Part shown: positions 1-8,589 of the stretch, piece after piece
How the letters are laid out: every line of letters starts with the position of its first letter
How positions within the stretch are numbered: position 1 is the first letter of the stretch
Assembly (NCBI RefSeq): GCF_047263945.1
Contig: NZ_JBLAVB010000006.1
Coordinates: 248,001-312,000, forward strand
Source: Rhodospirillum sp047263945
Lineage (GTDB): Bacteria > Pseudomonadota > Alphaproteobacteria > Rhodospirillales > Rhodospirillaceae
Direction of reading: 5' to 3'
Length of the DNA stretch: 64,000 nt
Notes under the pieces: model-generated
Seen by the model: only the letters and a program-made list of their open reading frames with translations
The model's database searches: none
What the model was told of the DNA's origin: nothing
Translations under genes and position numbers: made by a program

Positions 1-11
1 GCTTCCCCGGT

Positions 12-42
12 GGGGGCGCGGGGGGAAAGCCCCCCCCCGCCC
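12..42 (-). terminator. GC-rich hairpin downstream of the GMC oxidoreductase
   Basis: A run of G-rich then C-rich sequence separated by AAAG can fold into a strong hairpin just past the stop codon at 43. No clear T-run follows within the window, so its role as a terminator is only suggested by position. Confidence 0.3.
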
Positions 43-1650
43 TCAGGCGTTTGCGTCTTCCAACACCATGCCCGCGCCCTTCTCGGCGATCATAATCGTC
101 GGCGAATTGGTGTTGCCCGAGGTGATCCTGGGCATGACCGAGGCATCGATCACCCGCAAACCCTCAATGCCGCGCACCCGTAAGCGTCCGTCGGTAACCG
201 CCATGGGGTCACTCTCCACACCCATTTTCGCCGTTCCGACCGGGTGGAAGATGGTCGTCCCAATGTCTCCGGCGGCCTTCACCAATTGACCATCCTCGGT
301 CAAATGGGCCCCCGGTTTGTATTCCTCGGGTTTGAAACGGGCCATGGCCTGCTGCCCCATCACCTTCCGCGCCAGACGAATGGCTTCGGTCGCCACGACC
401 TGATCCTCGGTATGGGACAGATAATGGGGCGCGATAATGGGTGCGTCATTGGGATCCAGCGAGCGCGCATGGACTCCCCCCCGACTGCTGGGCCGCAGGT
501 TACAGATACTCACCGTGATGGCGCCAAAGGAATGCATGGGCTCGCCAAACTTCTCCAGCGACAGGGGCTGGATGTGGAACTCCGCGTTGGGCGTGGCATG
601 GCGCGGGTCGGTCTTGGCGAAGGCCCCCTGCTGGCTCGGCGCCATGGTCAGAGGTCCCCTGCGGAACAGGGCGTATTCCAGCCCCATGCGAGCGCGACGG
701 AACAGGGATTGATAGACCACGTTCATGGTCTCCACCCCGTGCACCTTGTAGATCATGCGGAGCTGCAAATGGTCCTGTAGGTTCTCTCCGACACCGGGCA
801 GGTGGTGGAGGGTCTCCACCCCCAGCGTCTTCAGGCGCGCACCGTCCCCAATGCCCGAACGCTCCAGAATCGCCGGAGAGGCCACGGCCCCTGCGGAGAG
901 GATCACCTCCTTGCGCGCCTTCAGGGTCTCCCTTTGGCCATTGCGCAGGATGACGATGCCCCTGGCCTTCTTGCCGTCCAGCAGGACCTTTTCCGTCAGG
1001 GCGCCGGTGATCAATTTAAGGTTCGAACGCTTCAAGGCGGGCTTGAGGAAGCCCCGGGCCGAAGACCAGCGCCGTCCCCGCTTCTGATTCACCTCGAAGT
1101 AGGACACGCCCCCATTGTCACCGGTATTGTAATCGTCGGTGCGGGGAATGCCCGCCTGTTCCGCCGCATCGATGAAGGTATCAAGAACCTCCCAGGAGGT
1201 CCGCCGGGCTTCCACGGTCCATTCTCCGCCCACACCATGGTACCTGCTGGCGCCCCGATGACTGTTTTCATGCTTGATGAACAGGGGCAGAACGTCGTCC
1301 CAGCCCCATCCATCCAAACCCAGGTCCCGCCACCCGTCGTAGTCTTCCCGTTGTCCCCGCAGGTACAGCATAGCGTTGATAGCCGAACTGCCGCCGATCA
1401 CCTTCCCCCGGGGATAGCCGAGCACGCGGCCATTCAGACCGGGGTCCGGTTCAGTCTTGAAGCACCAATCCGCCCGGGGGTTGCCGATGGCGAAGAGGTA
1501 GCCGACAGGAATATGAAACCATATCCAGTTATCCATTCCTCCGGCCTCGACCACGGCAACGGAGTATTTTCCGTTTTCCGACAGCCGGTTGGCCATCACG
1601 CATCCTGCCGACCCCGCGCCGACAACAATGTAATCGAATTCCTCGGACAT
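43..1650 (-). CDS. GMC family oxidoreductase (choline/alcohol dehydrogenase-like)
   Basis: 535-residue flavoprotein of the glucose-methanol-choline family. The N-terminus carries the FAD Rossmann motif GAGSAGCVMANRLSE (about residues 11-25), followed by the GMC signature GGSSAINAM near residue 86 and, at the C-terminus, HPVGTAKMG and the NTNSPTIMIAEKGA segment that carry the active-site His/Asn and close the FAD site. The length fits BetA-like dehydrogenases, which oxidise primary alcohols and pass electrons to the respiratory chain. The substrate cannot be read from sequence, and no betaine aldehyde dehydrogenase or BetI is adjacent. It lies about 500 bp downstream of mmsA on the same strand but is separated from it by repeats, so it is probably transcribed independently. 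Confidence 0.93.
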   Translation of the reverse strand: MSEEFDYIVVGAGSAGCVMANRLSENGKYSVAVVEAGGMDNWIWFHIPVGYLFAIGNPRADWCFKTEPDPGLNGRVLGYPRGKVIGGSSAINAMLYLRGQREDYDGWRDLGLDGWGWDDVLPLFIKHENSHRGASRYHGVGGEWTVEARRTSWEVLDTFIDAAEQAGIPRTDDYNTGDNGGVSYFEVNQKRGRRWSSARGFLKPALKRSNLKLITGALTEKVLLDGKKARGIVILRNGQRETLKARKEVILSAGAVASPAILERSGIGDGARLKTLGVETLHHLPGVGENLQDHLQLRMIYKVHGVETMNVVYQSLFRRARMGLEYALFRRGPLTMAPSQQGAFAKTDPRHATPNAEFHIQPLSLEKFGEPMHSFGAITVSICNLRPSSRGGVHARSLDPNDAPIIAPHYLSHTEDQVVATEAIRLARKVMGQQAMARFKPEEYKPGAHLTEDGQLVKAAGDIGTTIFHPVGTAKMGVESDPMAVTDGRLRVRGIEGLRVIDASVMPRITSGNTNSPTIMIAEKGAGMVLEDANA

Positions 1651-2165
1651 GGTGTTTCCCCTGTGCTTTCTAGAGCCTCCTGCCTGATTTATGATTCCGA
1701 CAAAATGCTCTAAGATTTTGTTTTATCGCATTTTTATGCGCAAAATCGGTGCCCACTTTTGCGCAATATGCTCTCTCCCGCGTTTTCGCGATTCACACAT
1801 GACGCATCATTGTCCCGGATCCTCGATCCCAGAAGATGACGTCGTTACCAACAGTATACTTGAAATGGTATCCCGCTTGGACCGATCCACTCCGGCTCCC
1901 CTTGTCTTTCGGTCCCCTCTTCGCCAAACGCCGGGACCGGCGATCCTCCCCCTGGGGATCAACGGGTACGATGGGGGGAGGACCACGGTACACGACAGTG
2001 TCTCGTCTTTTTTGGGCGATAGCCCAAACCCCCATTTTTCTTGGCCTGGGGTCTGGGGCCTTACGGCCCCAGTGGGAGACGGGGCAAAGCCCCGTGACGA
2101 GAAAGCACCGACTGTCGTGTCCTGTGGGGGAGGACGCCTCTTGGTCGTCCCTGGCTTGGGCCTTT
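1651..2165. repeat. Intergenic block: AGAGCAT-type palindrome plus type-1 element copy A
   Basis: This 515-bp spacer has no convincing gene. At about 1700-1772 there is an AGAGCAT-type palindrome (GCGCAAAA variant). At 1984-2125 there is a complete type-1 element. Its ends are inverted (ACACGACAGT at 1991-2000, ACTGTCGTGT at 2111-2120), its interior has the hairpins GGGCGATAGCCC, GGGGCC..GGCCCC and GGGGC..GCCCC, and it carries a single copy of the internal unit that is tandemly expanded elsewhere. The 10-mer GGGGGAGGAC flanks it directly on both sides (1974-1983 and 2126-2135), as a target-site duplication would. Confidence 0.75.
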
Positions 2166-3671
2166 TTACTTCATGGTCGGGATGGAGAACTCAGCCCCAT
2201 CCTTGATGCCCGAGGGCCAGCGGGAGGTCACAGTCTTGGTCTTGGTGTAGAACCGCACGGAATCCGGACCATGCTGGTTCAGGTCACCAAAACCGGACCG
2301 CTTCCAGCCGCCGAAGGTGTGGTAGGCCAGGGGAACTGGGATGGGCACGTTGATGCCAACCATACCGACCTGGATGCGGGAGGCGAAATCCCGGGCGGCG
2401 TCGCCGTCGCGGGTGTAAATGGCCACGCCGTTGCCGTACTCGTGCTCGTTGGGCAGGGAGATGGCCTCTTCGTAGTCCTTGGCCCGGGCGACGCAGAGGA
2501 CCGGACCGAACATCTCTTCCTTATAAATCCGCATGTCCTTGGTGACTTTGTCGAACAGACAGCCGCCCATGTAGAAACCGTTCTCGTAGCCCTGCATCTT
2601 GAAGCCGCGACCGTCGACCAGCAGGTCGGCGCCCTCGTCCACACCGATCTGGATGTAACCCTTGACGCGCTCAAGCGCCTGCCCGGTGACCAACGGACCA
2701 TAATCGGCCGAGGCATCGGTCGAGGGACCGATCTTCAAGGCTTCAACCCGGGGAACCAACTTCTCCAACAGACGCTCGGCGGTTTCGTCGCCAACGGGAA
2801 CGGCTACGGAAATGGCCATGCAGCGCTCCCCAGCCGAGCCGTACCCGGCTCCGATCAGGGCGTCAACGGCTTGATCCAGGTCGGCGTCAGGCATGATGAT
2901 CATGTGGTTCTTGGCGCCGCCGAAGCACTGCACCCGCTTGCCGTTGGCGCAACCCCGGGAATAGATGTACTCGGCGATGGGCGTGGAGCCCACAAAACCA
3001 ATGGCCTTGATGTCCTCGTGATCAAGGATGGCGTCCACGGCTTCCTTATCGCCATTGACCACGTTCAGGATGCCAGCGGGCAGACCCGCTTCGATCATCA
3101 GCTCGGCCAGACGCATGGGCACACCGGGATCCCGCTCGGAGGGCTTCAGGATGAAGGCATTGCCGCAAGCGATGGCCGGAGCGAACTTCCACATGGGGAT
3201 CATGGCCGGGAAGTTGAACGGGGTGATCCCCGCCACCACGCCCAGGGCTTGGCGCATGGAATACATGTCGATGCCCGGACCGGCATTGTCGGTGAATTCA
3301 CCCTTCATCAGATGCGGGATGCCGATGGCGAATTCCACAACTTCCAGACCACGCTGGATGTCGCCCCGGGCGTCGGGGATGGTCTTGCCATGTTCGAGGG
3401 CCAGAATCTCGGCCAGGGAATCGTATTCCTTGTGGACCAGTTCCAGGAACTTCATCAGAACGCGGGCGCGCTTCTGGGGGTTCTGGGCGGCCCAGGCCGG
3501 TTGGGCAGCCTTGGCGTTGGCGACGGCCTCGGCAAGCTGATCCTTGGTGGCCAGCTCAACCGTGCCCCGCACACCGCCGGTCATGGGCTCCAGCACGTCC
3601 TGGGTGCGACCACCGCTGGGGGCGGTGGTCTTGCCACCGATGAACTGGGTGTAATGGATCAAATCCGACAT
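2166..3671 (-). CDS. mmsA: Methylmalonate-semialdehyde dehydrogenase (acylating)
   Basis: 501-residue CoA-acylating aldehyde dehydrogenase that converts methylmalonate semialdehyde (and malonate semialdehyde) plus CoA and NAD+ to propionyl-CoA (or acetyl-CoA), the last step of valine and inositol breakdown. Visible features are the N-terminal FIGGK, the NAD-binding segment PFNFPAMIPMWKFAPA (about 151-166), GFVGSTPIAEYIY and the catalytic Cys284 in GERCMAI. The Glu of ordinary ALDHs is absent (FGGAKNHMIIMPDAD), as is typical of MmsA. The ATG at 3671 has a GGAGG ribosome site just upstream. The propionyl-CoA it makes feeds the methylmalonyl-CoA mutase genes at 17-21 kb. A LysR gene is divergent from it and probably controls it. 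Confidence 0.97.
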   Translation of the reverse strand: MSDLIHYTQFIGGKTTAPSGGRTQDVLEPMTGGVRGTVELATKDQLAEAVANAKAAQPAWAAQNPQKRARVLMKFLELVHKEYDSLAEILALEHGKTIPDARGDIQRGLEVVEFAIGIPHLMKGEFTDNAGPGIDMYSMRQALGVVAGITPFNFPAMIPMWKFAPAIACGNAFILKPSERDPGVPMRLAELMIEAGLPAGILNVVNGDKEAVDAILDHEDIKAIGFVGSTPIAEYIYSRGCANGKRVQCFGGAKNHMIIMPDADLDQAVDALIGAGYGSAGERCMAISVAVPVGDETAERLLEKLVPRVEALKIGPSTDASADYGPLVTGQALERVKGYIQIGVDEGADLLVDGRGFKMQGYENGFYMGGCLFDKVTKDMRIYKEEMFGPVLCVARAKDYEEAISLPNEHEYGNGVAIYTRDGDAARDFASRIQVGMVGINVPIPVPLAYHTFGGWKRSGFGDLNQHGPDSVRFYTKTKTVTSRWPSGIKDGAEFSIPTMK

Positions 3672-3824
3672 TGGGGTCCTCCCTACTGATTTTTCATTGG
3701 TATAAGGGGAATAGTATGATTGTTTCCGTCACACAACGCATTTGATACGGTAGCGGCTGTGGCAGAATGCTCAGACCGCCCCCCGGACCCAGGCGACGCT
3801 TTCCCCAGACAAAGTGGATGCCCC

Positions 3825-4727
3825 ATGAACCGCTTCAATTGGAACGATCTTCGCTATTTTCTGGCCGTGGCGCAGCAGGGCACCTTGACGGGGGCCGCGC
3901 GGGTTATGGGAACGGACCACGGGACGGTCAGTCGTCGGGTTCAAGCCCTGGAGAGCACCCTCGGTGCCCGCCTGTTCGAACGCACCCCCCAGGGGTATTT
4001 CCTCACCCCCCGGGGCGAAACCCTGCTGGGTCACGCCGAAAGCATGGAGGCTGAGGTGGTCGCGGCCTCCCAAGCCTTGGGGGAAACGGGCATCGGCCTG
4101 TCCGGTACCGTCCGCCTGACCTGCCTTGAGGGACTAGGAAACCTGTTCCTCGCCAAGCGCATGGGCAAGTTCAGCCTGGAAAACCCCCGCCTCCGCCTGG
4201 AATTCGTCACCCTGCAGCAAATCACCGGCCTGTCCCTGCGTGAAGGTGATGTGGCCATATCCCTCTCCGCGCCCAAACAAGGTCAGTTCGCCACGGCCAA
4301 GCTGACCGATTATGCACTCGGCCTCTACGCCACGGGAGCCTATCTGTCCAAGCACGGCACCCCCGAACGCCGGGAAGACCTGCGCGACCATTCCTTTATC
4401 GGCTACGTCGCCGATCTGATCTTCACCCGAGAGCTGGACTACCTGGACGAGGTACTGCCCGGCCTGAAAGCCCGCATGCAAAGCTCCAGCCTGATTGCCC
4501 AGCGGGAGATGACCGAGGCAGGCCACGGCCTTTGCGTCCTGCCCCATTATATGGCCGCTGAACGCCCCTCTCTGGTCCCCGTTCTGCCGGGCCGGGTCAA
4601 CCTGGTGCGAAGTTACTGGCTGTTCTCCCGGGCCGACTTCGCAGAATCCCTACGCGTGAAGGCGGTCAGCCGATTCGTGAAACAGGAAATCGCCAACGCC
4701 CAGGATATATTCCTGCCACGCCTGTAG
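3825..4727 (+). CDS. LysR family transcriptional regulator, divergent from mmsA
   Basis: 300-residue LysR-type regulator. The N-terminal winged helix-turn-helix (NWNDLRYFLAVAQQGTLTGA, then ARVMGTDHGTVSRRVQALE) is followed by a substrate-binding domain to the end. I chose the ATG at 3825 because it matches the family's usual start (MNRFNWNDLRYF); the open frame runs further upstream only through non-family sequence. It is transcribed divergently from mmsA with about 150 bp between starts, the usual arrangement for a LysR regulator and its target, so control of mmsA is a reasonable inference. The effector is unknown. Confidence 0.93.
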   Translation: MNRFNWNDLRYFLAVAQQGTLTGAARVMGTDHGTVSRRVQALESTLGARLFERTPQGYFLTPRGETLLGHAESMEAEVVAASQALGETGIGLSGTVRLTCLEGLGNLFLAKRMGKFSLENPRLRLEFVTLQQITGLSLREGDVAISLSAPKQGQFATAKLTDYALGLYATGAYLSKHGTPERREDLRDHSFIGYVADLIFTRELDYLDEVLPGLKARMQSSSLIAQREMTEAGHGLCVLPHYMAAERPSLVPVLPGRVNLVRSYWLFSRADFAESLRVKAVSRFVKQEIANAQDIFLPRL

Positions 4728-5118
4728 CTCTCGTCATCACATTTTTCGAAGTGACAAGGCCGTCCGTAGTACGCGCACCACACATTCGCAGTACGCGCAC
4801 TACGTGTTCTCACACGCAATCATTTATTCACAATACTCCATCAAATTGAAGGAAAGTCATCCAAATACCGCGCTCTCTTTTTAGACAACCGCCTATTGCG
4901 AAAACTTTGATTATTCTGATAGCATCTATGCTGCAGTGCACCGCAAATCTGACAGGAACGAGCTTGTCCCTACGGGATGCTCATAAGGGACTCCAGCCTT
5001 GAGAGAGAGCCCCCATCGGTGGAGACCGGAACTTCGACCTGGTGCAGAAACAGCGTGAAGCGCGGCATGGAGAGGCCCCTCTCCCACCCCGTTTTTTTAC
5101 TCTCTGTTGGAGTCCTCC
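4728..5118 (+). promoter_or_regulatory. Intergenic leader upstream of the chemoreceptor, with direct repeats and a hairpin
   Basis: The 391-bp spacer has no gene. It contains two exact copies of AGTACGCGCAC at 4768-4778 and 4790-4800, 22 bp apart (two helical turns), which look like tandem operator sites. Further on, a perfect 7-bp stem GGAGAGG/CCTCTCC (5069-5084) precedes a T-run at 5092-5098, so a terminator or attenuator-like element may sit about 20 bp before the chemoreceptor start. What binds here is unknown. Confidence 0.4.
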
Positions 5119-6804
5119 ATGCTGAACCGTGTGAGTGTTGGACGTAAGCTCGCAATTCTTGTCGGCCTGGGATTGGTCTCGACGATTCTGGTTCTGACCA
5201 TTCTGCTGATCTTTCTTCGCGGCCAATTGCTGGATGACCGATTCGCCAAACTCCGGTCGGTGGTCGAACTGGCCCATGGTCTGGCCCAATCCTATGAAAA
5301 CCGGGCCGCCAAGGGCGACATCTCCCGGAAAGAAGCACAGGAAGGGTTCGAGGAAGCCTTGAACACCCTGTGGTATGACGACCACCAAAGCTACATCACC
5401 ACCGCGACCATGGATGGCGTCATGATGGCGAACCCGGCCAATCCTGGTCTGGTCGGCAAGAACCTCATGGGCCTGAAGGATACCAAGGGCCATTTGATCA
5501 TCGCCGATCAAGTCAAGCTCATGCGCAATCAGGATGAAGCGACCTACGAATTCTATTTTCCAAAACCGGGTGGGAACACTCCCCTGCGGAAAATCAACTA
5601 TCTGATGCGGTTCAAGCCGTGGAACATGTTTATCGCCTCAAGCGTCTACATTGAGGACATCGATGCCCTTTTTTGGCGCGCAGCCCTTGGCATTATCGCC
5701 TTCGCTGTTGTGGTTCAGGCCATCGTCGCCATCGTGGCGGTGTCCATTAGCAGAAATATTCGTATCCCCCTGTCAATCGTCGACAAACGGATGCGCCAGA
5801 TCGCGTCGGGCGATCTCTCCAGCCCCATCGACCTGCCAGAACGAAAAGACGAAATCGGCCATATCGCCAATACCCTGCGCACCCTTCAAGAAGAACTGCG
5901 GTCCAACGAGGTGCTCCGGGACCAAACGGAAGCAGACCAACAGCGGCGCCTGGAACGGGCCAAGGACATCGAGCAGCGGGTTACCACCTTCGAAACCAAG
6001 ATTGCCGAAGTCACCGGCCAGGTTGGCACCGCCGTTCGAGAATTGGAGACCACGTCCCAAACCATGGCCAGCCGATCGACCCAAACCTCCAGCCAATCGG
6101 AGGAGGCCTCCCTGTCGGCGAACTCGATCATGGAAAGTATCAATGCCGTCGCCGGTGCGGGATCCGAACTCACCGCCTCCATCGAGGAGATTGGCGGCCA
6201 TGTCCAGCGGTCCAAAAACATGATCGAAAAGGCGGTCCGGGAAACCACGGACAGCCACCAGCAAATCCAGGCTTTGGCCGTTGCCGCAGACCGGATCGGC
6301 GCCGTGGTCAAGCTGATCTCCGATATCGCCTCGCAAACCAACCTGCTGGCCCTGAACGCCACGATTGAAGCGGCCCGGGCCGGAGATGCGGGGAAAGGCT
6401 TCTCCGTCGTTGCCAACGAGGTCAAGACCCTGGCCAACCAAACCGGCAAGGCCACGGACGAAATCACCGCGCAGGTTCAGGCCATTCAAGAAGCAACCCG
6501 GACTTCGGCCCAGTCGATCGAAGGTGTCGTGGGGACCATGCGCGACATCGACAGCCTTGGCCATGATATCGCCGAGTCCGTCGGTGGACAAAGGGAGGCA
6601 ACCCAAGAAATCGCTCATATGACCGAAGATGTCGCGCACCGCACGTCGACCCTGTCGATAGTCATCGGAGATGTTTCCCACACGGCCAAGGACCTCAAGG
6701 CATCATCCGACACCGTCTTACGTGCCGCAGCGAACCTAAGGAAAAGCGGGGATGTCCTCGACACTGAAGTGCGCGGCTTCCTGAGCCACGTTCGGACCAG
6801 TTGA
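5119..6804 (+). CDS. Methyl-accepting chemotaxis protein with single Cache domain
   Basis: 561-residue transmembrane chemoreceptor. Order: TM1 (about 11-33), a periplasmic single-Cache (sCache_2-like) domain (about 35-180, containing the YDDHQSYITTATMDGVMMANP segment in part), TM2 (about 188-210), HAMP (about 211-265, ending SSPIDLPERKDEIG), and a long coiled-coil signalling domain whose tip is QTNLLALNATIEAARAG. I chose ATG 5119, which has GGAG 6 bp upstream, over the in-frame TTG at 5107. sCache_2 receptors often sense small organic acids, but the ligand here is not predictable. The C-terminus lacks an obvious CheR-binding pentapeptide. The next gene begins 40 bp downstream on the same strand. 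Confidence 0.95.
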   Translation: MLNRVSVGRKLAILVGLGLVSTILVLTILLIFLRGQLLDDRFAKLRSVVELAHGLAQSYENRAAKGDISRKEAQEGFEEALNTLWYDDHQSYITTATMDGVMMANPANPGLVGKNLMGLKDTKGHLIIADQVKLMRNQDEATYEFYFPKPGGNTPLRKINYLMRFKPWNMFIASSVYIEDIDALFWRAALGIIAFAVVVQAIVAIVAVSISRNIRIPLSIVDKRMRQIASGDLSSPIDLPERKDEIGHIANTLRTLQEELRSNEVLRDQTEADQQRRLERAKDIEQRVTTFETKIAEVTGQVGTAVRELETTSQTMASRSTQTSSQSEEASLSANSIMESINAVAGAGSELTASIEEIGGHVQRSKNMIEKAVRETTDSHQQIQALAVAADRIGAVVKLISDIASQTNLLALNATIEAARAGDAGKGFSVVANEVKTLANQTGKATDEITAQVQAIQEATRTSAQSIEGVVGTMRDIDSLGHDIAESVGGQREATQEIAHMTEDVAHRTSTLSIVIGDVSHTAKDLKASSDTVLRAAANLRKSGDVLDTEVRGFLSHVRTS

Positions 6805-6844
6805 TCGAACGGCCCCCGTCTCCCACCGGGAAGGAGGATCTCCC

Positions 6845-8146
6845 ATGGATGTTGATTTTGACCACAGCACCTTCACCCTTAGGACCTATGAGAGCTGGAA
6901 GCAGCGCGCCGACACGGCCAAAGTCGCTTATGTTCCCTTTGGCGGCGGCCCCTATTACGGATACGAGGTCGGCGTCATCGACGCGATGCACGAATTGGGC
7001 ATTGTTCCCGATGTCATGCTACCAGGGTGCGTCGGCAATTTCGTCGGCCTCTTCTATCACATGGCCCTCGTCGAGGGGCTGCCCCCGACCACCTATATTG
7101 ATCGCTTTTCCGAAGCCGGTCTGATGGCCGAAAAGGATTATATGAAGGCGCCGATCCCGCCCCTTTTCCCCATGCGGATCGCATCCTGGATGCGCGGATT
7201 CGCCAGCTATTACAGCAGCCCGGAAGCCTACCAGGACCTCTTGGCGCCGGAGCTCTTCCCCGATGTCGTGCACGCAGGGATGGACTATTGGGCTAACCCG
7301 ACCGAACGGAACCTGGGGATTTTCACCCGCAATCTTTGCGTCTGGCACCCCCTGACCCGATTGGGCCTTGGTGGATACTACTTCGCGCCCATCGGCCCCT
7401 TCGGGGAGCTCTACGATCCCACCCAGCCCGAGGGATGGATCCACCCGAGTATCAACTGGGCCAGCGTCTACGACAAGGACTCGCCCATTTACATCATGAG
7501 TCTCTTGCAAGTCGGGCAAGCCCAGGTCACCCAGGCGACCAACTGCATCGACCACCCCCAATTTGCGCCCCTGGACGGCAGGCGCCTGGCCTCGGCCAGC
7601 AACTTGCCCTGGCTGATCGCAGAGACGGAAATCGATGGCAATTGGTATCGGGAAAGCGCCGTCCGCGACGTCGCGACCCTGACCCCCGCAGCCCTGGAAA
7701 CTCTGCCGTCTCTGGAGGTCTTGATCTGCGTGCAGATCATGGATAGCAATGACACGGCCACCTTGAGTATCCACAACGGCAACCACGACAACTATTCCCT
7801 TCAGGTCACCGAAATGATCGCCACCATCGGAGACGATGATATCAGTCAGGGGCAGGCTCTCCTGGCGACCCGGGACAAAGAGGTGGAGTGGATCATTATC
7901 GAGGCGCAATCCGACGCCCAACCCCATTGGACGCACGAAAATGTGGCCCGGTGTCGCCGCCAGGGATACGAGATCGCCATGCGCCAGTTCCTGAACAGTG
8001 AAGCGCTTCGCCCCTTCATCAAGCATCACCCGGACAAGGCTGTCCCCCCGCCCCCCAGGCACCGGTCCCATGTCAGCCTTCTCCATCAGGCCCGTCTGGA
8101 CCGGATGGTCGCGGCCAACAGCAACAAGCCTGCCGCCACGGAATAA
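6845..8146 (+). CDS. Patatin-like protein with substituted catalytic residues
   Basis: 433 residues, no signal peptide. The N-terminal half resembles the patatin phospholipase fold: an oxyanion-type glycine run FGGGPYYGYEVGVIDAM (from about residue 32), then DVMLPGCVGNFVG, which aligns with the usual D-x-x-x-G-T-S-A-G box. On that alignment the nucleophile Ser is Cys62. The later segment ASNLPWLIAETEIDGNWYRE (251-270) aligns with the region before the second dyad motif, and the usual Asp-Gly-Gly/Ala reads Glu270-Ser271-Ala272. If the alignment holds, the protein is a non-canonical hydrolase or a pseudoenzyme. It starts 40 bp after the chemoreceptor with a good ribosome site (GGAGGAT) and is probably co-transcribed with it. 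Patatin family membership is likely but divergent; function is unknown. Confidence 0.72.
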   Translation: MDVDFDHSTFTLRTYESWKQRADTAKVAYVPFGGGPYYGYEVGVIDAMHELGIVPDVMLPGCVGNFVGLFYHMALVEGLPPTTYIDRFSEAGLMAEKDYMKAPIPPLFPMRIASWMRGFASYYSSPEAYQDLLAPELFPDVVHAGMDYWANPTERNLGIFTRNLCVWHPLTRLGLGGYYFAPIGPFGELYDPTQPEGWIHPSINWASVYDKDSPIYIMSLLQVGQAQVTQATNCIDHPQFAPLDGRRLASASNLPWLIAETEIDGNWYRESAVRDVATLTPAALETLPSLEVLICVQIMDSNDTATLSIHNGNHDNYSLQVTEMIATIGDDDISQGQALLATRDKEVEWIIIEAQSDAQPHWTHENVARCRRQGYEIAMRQFLNSEALRPFIKHHPDKAVPPPPRHRSHVSLLHQARLDRMVAANSNKPAATE

Positions 8147-8212
8147 CCTCCACCCCCACCGGAGCCTCGGGTACCCCGGTGGAGGCAGGGCAAAGACTCG
8201 CATGCACCCAAA

Positions 8213-8240
8213 AAAGCGGGCCCCTCTCGGAGCCCGCTTT
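8213..8240 (+). terminator. Rho-independent-like terminator after the patatin-like gene
   Basis: Perfect 9-bp stem AAAGCGGGC/GCCCGCTTT with a 10-nt loop, followed by TTCCTT and preceded by an A-run, 67 bp after the stop codon at 8146. Confidence 0.7.
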
Positions 8241-8589
8241 CCTTATGCATCGATAAGAAGACGAGGGACCGTCAGCCCCCCCTGACGCGGAGAGCCTTAG
8301 AGTGAAACGGGATCAACTTGAGTCAAGTTGGCCCAGCTTCACTCAATTTATACCCCGTCTCCTTGAAAAACCGAAAAACACGGGGCTTTGCCCCGCCCCC
8401 CACCGGGGCCTGAGGCCCCGGACCCCCATTTGGGATCAAAGGGTCCGCGGCCCTTTGCGGGTCTGGGCAGAGCCCAGAAACTGCGAAGCAGGGTTTCCGA
8501 ATTTTCAAGGACACAGAGTATATGTAGATATTAGAGTGCTCCGAGATCAAGTTGGGCCATTCTTGGCCCAACTTGGCATCGAAGGCACT
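8241..8589. repeat. Intergenic repeat block with two TAGAG palindromes and a partial type-1 element
   Basis: There is no gene here. A TAGAGTG-ended palindrome lies at 8298-8344 and a second at 8532-8592, the latter with long arms (TAGAGTGC..GATCAAGTTGGGCC and GGCCCAACTTGG..GCACTCTA). Between them (about 8377-8515) is a diverged GC-rich segment in minus orientation sharing the GGGGCTTTGCCCC and GGGGCCTGAGGCCCC hairpins with the type-1 family. The last three bases of the second palindrome (8590-8592) are the TAG stop of pntB. Confidence 0.65.

Noticed and set aside
1836..3689. 617-codon plus-strand frame opposite mmsA
   Set aside because: Antisense shadow; mmsA on the minus strand has complete family motifs and a good ribosome site.
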